A DNA stretch of 22,893 bases, taken from Mesaphorura yosii. Taxonomy: Eukaryota > Arthropoda > Collembola > Poduromorpha > Tullbergiidae. The notes under the pieces were generated by a model. The model made no database searches. It was not told where the DNA came from and worked only from the letters and a program-made list of their open reading frames with translations. Shown piece by piece: positions 16,960 to 22,893 of the stretch. The DNA is taken from positions 1 to 22,893 of the forward strand of contig WIXG01000761.1 in assembly GCA_009869945.1 (NCBI GenBank), written 5' to 3'. The stretch's first letter is position 1. Each line of letters starts with the position of its first letter. The position numbers and the translations under genes are program-made.

Positions 16960-19649
16960 ATGATTAAGCACCACTCTACTCCAGGGCTGGTAATCGTCTT
17001 AGTCTTCGTCTGCGCCGTGACGTCTTTCTTTGGAAGTGTCGGATCTCAAAGTACGTTATCTGACTCTAAATTCTTGTTCACTCATTAAGAGATTTTTGAT
17101 TTTCCTTCAGATTGTGGGTTTCCATCATCTCCAATTCATCTGAACCCCGTTCTCGAAGACACCACTCCCGGTCAGGTGCTCGAATCCATCCGGGCCGTCC
17201 ACCTAAGCTCCGCCGAGTACGATCTGACTTGTAGCAGCCCTCAACTTGATCCAGAAGCCACCTTCCCTTTCATACGCATCATCACGACGACCCCCGGCGA
17301 AGGCCAGAACCAGAATGACACGCAGCCTCTTATCACGCTGTACCTCCACCAAGACGCCAATCTCGGGCTCCTGGTCGATTTCTTCAAGGTGACCAGCTGC
17401 GAGGTGCGTGCAGACATCAAATGCAGCGATGGAAAAAAGAAGGTCGCCACTTTCATCATCCCACTGACCGATCTGAACACGAAACCACCCACTTTCGCCC
17501 TCCCCGTCTACAATTTCAATGTCCCGCTCCCGTGGCACAGCGAAGTGCCACTGAATTATGACAAGACAACGACGTCGACAGCGACGGCACTGGCCGTGGA
17601 AGATCAGGATCGAGACTGCCAGAACACCGAAATTGAAGCAAGTGTTCTGATGCCGGTGGGCGCGACGCTTGAAAACCATGTAAACCTCAGTTCTTGGTTC
17701 TCCGTCGTAAGTCATCGTGAAGCGAGATCTTCAAACACTTGCGAGCAAGAACAAAAACAAGAGTCCAATTCCAAATTCATTCGCCTTGGTAAATACACCG
17801 ACCAACACCATCGCCACGTAATCAGCATTTACCTTCAGCCGCACGTGAGCTCTCACGAGTTGGCGTCGCACGAGTCTCTCACCGTGCTCGTTCATGCGCG
17901 AAATTTGAACCCATATTCAAATTCAACCGAGAATTCTTCGACCGCGGTGGTAAACATCCATTTTTCGCTCGCGCCCCTCGATTTTTCTCCTCCGCAATTC
18001 AGCCACCCCGTGTACGAGTGCAGTATACATAATTTGGATCCGAGTGGCCTTAGCAGTGTGCGAATCAACGCTACGGACCCGGATGAACTGACGGGAGTGC
18101 GGTACGAAATTCTGGACGAATGCGGGGTTCCAAACGCGTCGGCGTCAGGCAACGCCCGCAATACCAATGCTAACGCATCAGAAGGCGATGGCGACTTCCT
18201 GGACATTAACGCGTATACCGGTGAATTGTCTTTCAAACGGCAATTAACTCCGCAGGACGTGGAGCAATTCAGCCACGCTGTCGGAGTGTTTCATATTAAA
18301 GCAGTGCAGAACGACACGAATTTGAGGTATTCCGTCGCCACGCTTCTGATCTACTTCGAATTTGATGAATACGAGCCTTCGACGACGACGACTAAGACTA
18401 CGAGTTGGACCACAACCACCACATCACCTTCACCCATAACGACGACTGCGAGTTGGACCACCACAACGTCCACTCCCACAACAATGACGACGACGACAAG
18501 CACGTCTGACCCGGAGCCATCGACAACTACGGAAACTGAATGGGGAACAACAAACCAAGAGCCTACGACCGAGCCCGACCCAGAGCCTTCGACCACAGAG
18601 TGGACGGAGGCATCCGAACCAACAGGTCCGCCGGGGCCAACTTCTACTTCAAGACCGAGTACCCCTAGGCCGACACGTCCGACAAGGCCCACAGATTCGA
18701 CGCCGGGACCGACGACACCGGAGCCATCTACTTCCGAGCCTGAACCGACGCAGTCGATGCCAACGACCACCACAACAACGACGACGACGGCGGGAACCAC
18801 AACGACGACGACTACGACAGAGCCTCCAGGTAAAAAGCTGCACTGTGGGCTAATCTGAATTTAATCTATAACCTGAAATCTGTCAAATTGTTAATTGCAG
18901 AGTGTGTCAACCTCCCCGATTCCATTTACTGCAACCGCTACTTCTCCTGCGAGCCCATGCGGCCGTCGCTGTATTTGTACACGCGCTCGCGTGCGTACGA
19001 CATTGGTCGGGGCTACAACTACACTCTCCGGTCGATGTGCTGCTCCCGCGATGTGCTGCACCTCATCTACTGCCACGCGAAGGATACGTGTATCTACCCC
19101 GAGGAGGTGGACGATCTCTGCCCCGGCTGCAGGGGATTTTACGACGAATCATGCACGTATCCGGAGAAGCCAGGGACGAGTACGACGACGACGATGACGC
19201 CACCAGACGACGACGACGCGGAATGCAACCCCGGCTCCTTCGTCGACCAGGCCCACCCGCGCTACTGCAACCGATTCCTCTCGTGCAGGGACAACGGGCA
19301 CGGGGAAATGATCACAGAGCCCATGTGCTGCCCGGTTGGTCATGATAACGAACCGTACCTCGTCTACTGCGAGCGAGAGAATCGGTGCATGGTCAAGGCC
19401 GAATGGGATTCAGAAGTTAATCCGTGCCGCTGCAACGCGACCGAGTTTGACCCGCGTTGCCTGTCGAATCCGAATCAGGTGAAGGACGAAAACGGCGATG
19501 GGACGGAAAAACAGCCGCTGGATTTGGAGTTTGACATGGAATCGACATCGACGTCGGCGGGCATGGGGACTGCCAGTTCTCAGTTGCTGACTGAAGTGCT
19601 GGCGCTAATGTTGACGTTCACCCTACTTGTTACGCAAGTCCCACTTTAA
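16960..19649 (+). CDS. Cadherin-repeat / Thr-rich mucin / double CBM14-like surface protein, 3 exons, 852 aa
   Basis: Exons are 16960-17050, 17111-18829 and 18901-19649; introns are 60 and 71 nt, GT-AG, both phase 1. A signal peptide (MIKHHSTPGLVIVLVFVCAV, to about 30) is followed by cadherin-type extracellular repeats. The repeat boundaries are visible as DLNTKPPTFALPVYNF (about 150) and LDFSPPQFSHPVYECSIHN (about 319), and a repeat core as DFLDINAYTGELSF (about 393-406); several canonical calcium-binding acidic motifs look degenerate. Residues about 450-603 are a Thr/Pro/Ser mucin-like linker made of ACG/ACC codons. Exon 3 holds two Cys modules (about 604-680 and 710-782) sharing YCNR[YF][FL]SC, MCC, [IV]YC and C..C positions; the C-x5-C with aromatics resembles CBM14/peritrophin-A chitin-binding domains, but divergently. 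The C-terminal hydrophobic stretch (LLTEVLALMLTFTLLVTQVP) suggests a GPI signal. Likely a glycosylated cell-surface or matrix-facing protein, perhaps linking epithelium to chitin. Confidence 0.75.
18369..18829 (+). repeat. Thr-codon-rich low-complexity tract inside the mucin linker
   Basis: Dense runs of ACG, ACC and ACA codons with interspersed CCG/GAG, for example around 18378-18500 and 18763-18820, encode poly-Thr and (T/S/P/E) blocks. Being nearly a trinucleotide repeat, the tract is prone to length change. Antisense frames here give spurious poly-Val proteins. Confidence 0.7.
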
Positions 19650-19754
19650 TTCCACGCCGTTTAACAGTCTAATTTACCGTAGAAGTTGTGATGCACTTAG
19701 AAAATAGAAACTGACTATCTTAAGCACTTTATCACTGTGACTGTACTGGTATTT

Positions 19755-19785
19755 AATAAACTCTATTTTGTTGACGCTTAATAAA
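19755..19785 (+). terminator. Double poly(A) signal for the cadherin-mucin gene
   Basis: AATAAA at 19755-19760 and again at 19780-19785, 105 and 130 nt after the TAA at 19647-19649. Confidence 0.6.
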
Positions 19786-20043
19786 TCATGAGTTTTTGTT
19801 ACACGTCTCTCATTAAATATTTGAGTGCTATAAATTCTTCAATGCCGCACACGTCAAGCAAAGGTGACATTGCACACGCGCTTCAGGCTTTTAGCACACA
19901 AACTCCAATGTTAAGTGAGTCACCTGTTTTTCAAGTTTTTCTCCCGAATCGCCCAAATTTTCCGAGAAATTTATTCCGAGAGTTGTCATTTCACGTTGTG
20001 CGCAAATCCTGCCAATTTTCACGCGGTTTGTAAATTCCACAGG

Positions 20044-20073
20044 TATTTAAAGACCGTGCTTGACAATCAGATT
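20044..20073 (+). promoter_or_regulatory. TATA-like element and initiator candidate for the small secreted-protein gene
   Basis: TATTTAA at 20044-20050 is followed about 24 nt later by TCAGATT (20068-20074), and TCAGTGTG follows at 20088. The TCAGT type is the usual arthropod initiator. The spacing to the ATG at 20108 leaves a short 5' UTR. Tentative. Confidence 0.35.
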
Positions 20074-20107
20074 TCTTTTCAATCGAATCAGTGTGCCTTT
20101 TCTTAAA

Positions 20108-20370
20108 ATGGCAATGATAAAAGCGGTCATTCTTTGCTTGGCGTTGGTTTACGCCGGCTCTCAATGTGCTTCAGACCAGGCCACTGGAGTTTTTAATTCT
20201 TTGACTACACTGCACATGAATTTTTCAATGCTAACAGAAAAGCGTACGCGGCCACAAAGTTTTCAACCAAAAAGGACGCGCTGAAAATTCTAACACAGAC
20301 CGCATATATAATGAATACTGTCGCCGTGCTCCCATCTGCGAGGTTCAGCTCGTGTGGCTTGCGCAAGTAG
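20108..20370 (+). pseudogene. Small secreted-protein gene split by a one-base frameshift
   Basis: From ATG 20108 the frame gives a clear signal peptide (MAMIKAVILCLALVYAGSQC) and continues as SDQATGVF, then becomes unlike a protein and stops at 20282-20284 (58 aa). A second frame, open from 20197 to TAG 20368-20370, reads like a real small protein (DYTAHEFFNANRKAYAATKF, KKDALKILTQTAYIMNTVAV). The two meet at a T-rich run at 20190-20199, where one missing base would account for the shift. The undamaged product would have been about 88 aa. I do not recognise the family. If the first frame is used as it stands, it gives a peptide with two KRTR stretches, which could be mistaken for dibasic processing sites. 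Pseudogene is my preferred reading; a sequencing or assembly error in the T run is the main alternative. Confidence 0.5.
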
Positions 20371-20447
20371 ATGATATACTTGAGAAACTCCTTCTAACCC
20401 TTTCTGCTCCTTCCGTAGATGGCGTGCCACCAGTCATGGACACCTGA

Positions 20448-20615
20448 CTCTGTCAGCAGTCACCTGCCTGGATGTGGGACTGGGCCCTAAGTACGAGGAA
20501 CCTCAAGCCCAGGCCATTGGAAGCGGAAGTGGCGACGGAGTCAATGGTTTCAGTTGCAGTTGAGGACACAAATGACAGAGGCAGTGGCAGTGACACGCAG
20601 TTATGCCTAAACTGA
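20448..20615 (+). pseudogene. Relic of the 3' end of the zinc-ribbon membrane-protein gene
   Basis: The frame open from 20448 to TGA 20613-20615 ends with a segment (SMVSVAVEDTNDRGSGSDTQ) that matches the C-terminal tail of the gene at 21358-21883 (SISVAVDDAGDGGYNLDD) in the same frame. The two share a 16-nt identical stretch at 20548-20563 and 21819-21834. The zinc-ribbon and membrane spans cannot be found upstream; that part instead reads WMWDWALSTRNLKPRPL with stops nearby. So this is a truncated duplicate, or a last exon whose other parts are gone. Confidence 0.45.
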
Positions 20616-21357
20616 ACAAGATACAATCTATCCAATTTTTTCTGGAACTGGGGACAAAATCTATAATTTATGCATGCAAAAATAAATTATGGCAGTGCAC
20701 GTAACTTGACTCAAATTTATTCAGCTGATCAGCACAAGCACTAAAAAAACCGCGACTTGCGACAAATACTCCGTGTTATGGCTTAGTTGGAGGAAGGAAC
20801 AACTATAAGCTTGTGTCCCGAGGCCAATTTCCAAATTCTTAAGCCGAGGATGCATGGATTAAAACTAGTTTTGTAGTTTGCATGGCATTTTACTGCAGAT
20901 GTGACGTACTTCATACGTTTTTGCGTGTACAGAATGTAGTACTCATTTTCTTCAGCGGTCAATTCCATGAATTGGACTGCAGTGAGCTCAAATTATTGCT
21001 AAATCGCAGTATATACATATTAATTAGTGTACCGTACTGTAGACTGTTGACGAGAGGTGAAAAATAATTTGATCTGGCTTAACTCTGCTAGTGTTGCACA
21101 GCCCAAGCGTTTATAATAATGAACTGAATAACTGAGTAACTTAACCAAGCAAATTTCACTCTACTGCACAGTGTTATTGCGGTTTGCCAATAGGAAATGC
21201 AAAACCCGAGTTCAGGAAATTAAGTTGGGGATTTGTGGAGTCGCAAATTTCTCGCTACATCTGAGTTTCGAACCGTTTTCTGCGCTGCTAAAGCTAAAGG
21301 TCTAATTCATCACCTTTGTTCAGCGCAGCACCCTGCCCTTCGCTTGGAAAGAGAAAC
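20616..21357. other. Spacer between the relic and the zinc-ribbon gene
   Basis: About 740 nt with only short, featureless frames on both strands. AATAAA at about 20682-20687 could serve the upstream relics. No repeat or RNA gene recognised. Confidence 0.4.
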
Positions 21358-21883
21358 ATGGCTGACACATGTGCGGAGTATGGACCCGCCACTGGCGCTG
21401 GAGAACTCGTGGTTACCTGCGCCCACTGTGGCCAGGAAATGGTTATCGGGGCCGACACGGTGGCGAAGCTCATCAACTGTCCGGTTTGCAACAACACGTA
21501 CGTAGGCTTTGCTAAAGGATTCGTCAACTAAAAGTAAAGAATTTCTGTTCTCCTGTTGCAGGACTGCTCTTGGTGACGAAGGATCGCGATACCTTTGTGG
21601 AAAGGGAGCTGGCTACTGTTGCTTGGGACTGGTACTGCTGTCGCTGGGGATTGGAATCACGGTATGGACCTACACGAACGGCACGACGTGGTTCGTATGG
21701 ATTGGAGGTATTCTTGGGGGACTCGTGACTATGTGCAAAGGACTCGAGGTGTGCTGCATAGAAAAAAGCGAGGTCAAGCGGCCTGTATCAACGACAGGGA
21801 CAGTGGACGCAGCGTCAATTTCAGTTGCAGTTGATGACGCAGGTGACGGAGGCTATAATTTAGACGACAGGTCAGTATTGTGA
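21358..21883 (+). CDS. Zinc-ribbon, two-span membrane protein, 2 exons, 153 aa
   Basis: Exon 1 (21358-21497) and exon 2 (21562-21883) are joined across a 64-nt GT-AG intron in phase 2. The N-terminal domain has two Cys pairs 20 residues apart (TCAHCGQE, residues 21-24, and NCPVCNNT, 41-44), a compact zinc ribbon facing the cytoplasm if the protein is inserted with its N-terminus inside. Two hydrophobic segments follow (about 63-82, YCCLGLVLLSLGIGITVW, and about 89-104, TWFVWIGGILGGLVTM), separated by a tight YTNGT turn, then a Cys-rich KGLEVCC and an acidic, Asp/Ala/Ser-rich tail. There is no signal peptide. I do not recognise a named family; the layout resembles small arthropod membrane proteins of unknown function. 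A broken copy of its tail lies 1.2 kb upstream. Confidence 0.7.
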
Positions 21884-22720
21884 AATTAGAATAGAGCGCT
21901 AATTTGTTGATGAAACTCCAATTTGATGGCCTCGACTTCGCAAATCGTTTAATTACTCACCGCACCGTTGGACCTGGACTTCAAGCCTAAACGAAGTAAT
22001 TAAGTTTGACTTGCCGATTTATCTTGCGATATATTTTTTTACAAACCACGGGAACAAATTTACCGGATGGATTTTCCGCGGGAAGCATGAATTTTATTAG
22101 TCCGAGCTAGTAATGCGAGTAATGCCCACAATTTACAATTGCTATGATAACGAACAGTAGTGAACCTTTGATTTGCTGCACTTGTACATTGCTATTCGCC
22201 TTACAGTTAACATTATCACTACAACCGCGTGAAACTGAAAGAACCACACCTGTTAATATTGGAATGGTAGCCCATTTCTGTAGACCTTGCTTCGACACAA
22301 TTGGACTCTCCATCAAAGTCGGGACCAGAGAAGAATCTCCAGCTGGATCGGCCGCTCGTGACAAAGGGCCTTGGGTCGAATGGGATTTGAGCTCCATCAA
22401 CAGCCGTAACTTAGTACTGTTGTCCGCCCTAATTTTTGTTGAAGTACAAGCTAATGGCCGGTGTGGTCGTGTCTGGTGCCGCGAGTCGTCTCATTGAGTT
22501 TTTGAATTGGATGGAGCTGTTGGCGCAAGAGAAGGATGCACTGCCTTGGAGTTCACAATAACCTTCAAAATCCACTTCTGAGTACCCAGTGAAATTAACA
22601 GAAACGGAACTCGTATTATAAGCGTGCATTTCACAATTCGAAATCAAACTACCACCGCCACGGACCACCGCCATTTACTAGCCAATCACGCAAAATGATT
22701 TTGAGTTCCGGATTATTGGC
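21884..22720. other. 3' flank and spacer before the carboxylesterase remnant
   Basis: No supportable gene. Overlapping frames exist on both strands at 22107-22497: a 117-aa plus frame ending in a hydrophobic stretch, and a 97-aa minus frame. They occupy the same DNA and neither shows a domain. The minus frame at 22429-22674 is likewise featureless. Confidence 0.4.
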
Positions 22721-22893
22721 TCGAAGGAGGAAAAGTTGTTCCAATGTGAATCAATATGAATGAATCCGGTCAACTCTCCTGCCTTGGGGTCTGAGGAAGG
22801 AACCGAAGAAGCAAGCGGAGTGGTACGCCGGTCAATTGGGATGTGGATCAGGTGCGAGCATTGACGTTGACTGCCTCAAACGGGTTCCCGTCT
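22721..22893 (+). pseudogene. Carboxylesterase fragment with frameshifts, cut by the right edge
   Basis: From 22770 to the window end the frame gives STLLPWGLRKEPKKQAEWYA, then GQLGCGSGASIDVDCLKRVP. This matches the carboxylesterase/cholinesterase segment after the nucleophile elbow: SG(S)-x-L-PW, then A-x-x-LGC-...-CLR-x-x-P, with its two disulfide Cys. Immediately upstream, NMNESG (22753-22770) fits the conserved N/Q-E/N-SG of the family but is in another frame, and KEEKLFQCE (22724-22750) fits the preceding GLFxRAI segment in a third. Two indels within about 30 nt, plus no recognisable GESAGA nucleophile motif upstream, indicate a pseudogene. An exon boundary cannot repair the shift at 22770, because no AG precedes it at a usable place. 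The rest lies outside the window. Confidence 0.55.

Larger units (their letters stand above)
19650..20107. other. 3' UTR of the cadherin-mucin gene and promoter of the next gene
   Basis: Two AATAAA signals (19755-19760 and 19780-19785) lie 105-130 nt after the stop. The rest contains no supportable gene; an 81-aa frame at 19788-20033 begins inside the second poly(A) region and looks random. Confidence 0.5.

Noticed and set aside
17203..17715. 170-aa minus-strand frame
   Set aside because: Antisense of the cadherin-type region; no start context or family features.
18351..18800. 149-aa Val/Gly-rich minus-strand frame
   Set aside because: Antisense of the ACG/ACC Thr-codon tract; composition explained entirely by the repeat.
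20108..20284. Neuropeptide precursor with KR processing sites
   Set aside because: The KRTR stretches appear only in the frame after the probable frameshift; the alternative frame from 20197 is more protein-like.
22107..22497. Overlapping 97-aa minus and 117-aa plus frames
   Set aside because: They share the same DNA, and neither has a domain, a splice partner or a clear signal peptide.
1..22893. tRNA genes, rRNA, CRISPR arrays, transposase or viral open frames
   Set aside because: I scanned for T-arm-like GGTTCRAATCC motifs, regular short repeats and transposase/reverse-transcriptase motifs and found none I could support.

Overview
This is a stretch of eukaryotic nuclear DNA, almost certainly from an arthropod. 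The evidence is compact genes with short GT-AG introns (60-90 nt in every gene I could assemble), AATAAA poly(A) signals, divergent ionotropic-receptor (IR) genes, a DM4/12-like protein and CBM14-like cysteine modules. A springtail (Collembola) is my best guess from this mixture of families, but that is inference. All exon structures were built by hand, by matching reading phase across GT-AG junctions.

Layout. 1-650 (+): 3' part of an intronless IR-like gene cut by the window edge. 2224-4524 (+): a complete intronless IR-like gene. 4769-5905: an 85-nt duplicate of the DNA upstream of that IR gene, then the remains of an SGNH/GDSL hydrolase gene and a decayed C2H2 zinc-finger gene. 6248-7327 (-): a membrane protein with a DM4/12-like C-terminus and Pro/Ser/Ala/Tyr/Gly repeats. 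7902-8290 (+): a small secreted-protein gene with one in-frame TGA. 9209-10799 (+): retinoid-inducible serine carboxypeptidase (SCPEP1), 4 exons, 450 aa. 11279-11705 (+): two tandem, related single-span microproteins of 45 and 59 aa. 11764-12774 (-): Ly6/uPAR-like surface protein, 3 exons. 13035-14307 (-): NOSIP, 6 exons, 292 aa. 14905-15949 (-): secreted parallel beta-helix protein, 2 exons, 322 aa. 16960-19649 (+): 852-aa cadherin-repeat / Thr-rich mucin / double CBM14-like surface protein, 3 exons. 20108-20370 (+): small secreted-protein gene split by a frameshift. 20448-20615: relic of the 3' end of the next gene. 21358-21883 (+): 153-aa zinc-ribbon plus two-span membrane protein. 22721-22893 (+): frameshifted carboxylesterase remnant running off the right edge.

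The genes do not form a pathway or an operon. SCPEP1 and NOSIP are conserved housekeeping-type genes. Much of the rest is lineage-specific secreted or cell-surface protein (receptors, lectin-like or mucin-like surface proteins, a carbohydrate-active-type beta-helix, microproteins). Relic or broken genes are frequent, six by my reading. The most novel-looking items are the tandem microprotein pair, the cadherin-mucin-CBM14 architecture, and the beta-helix gene as a possible horizontal acquisition.
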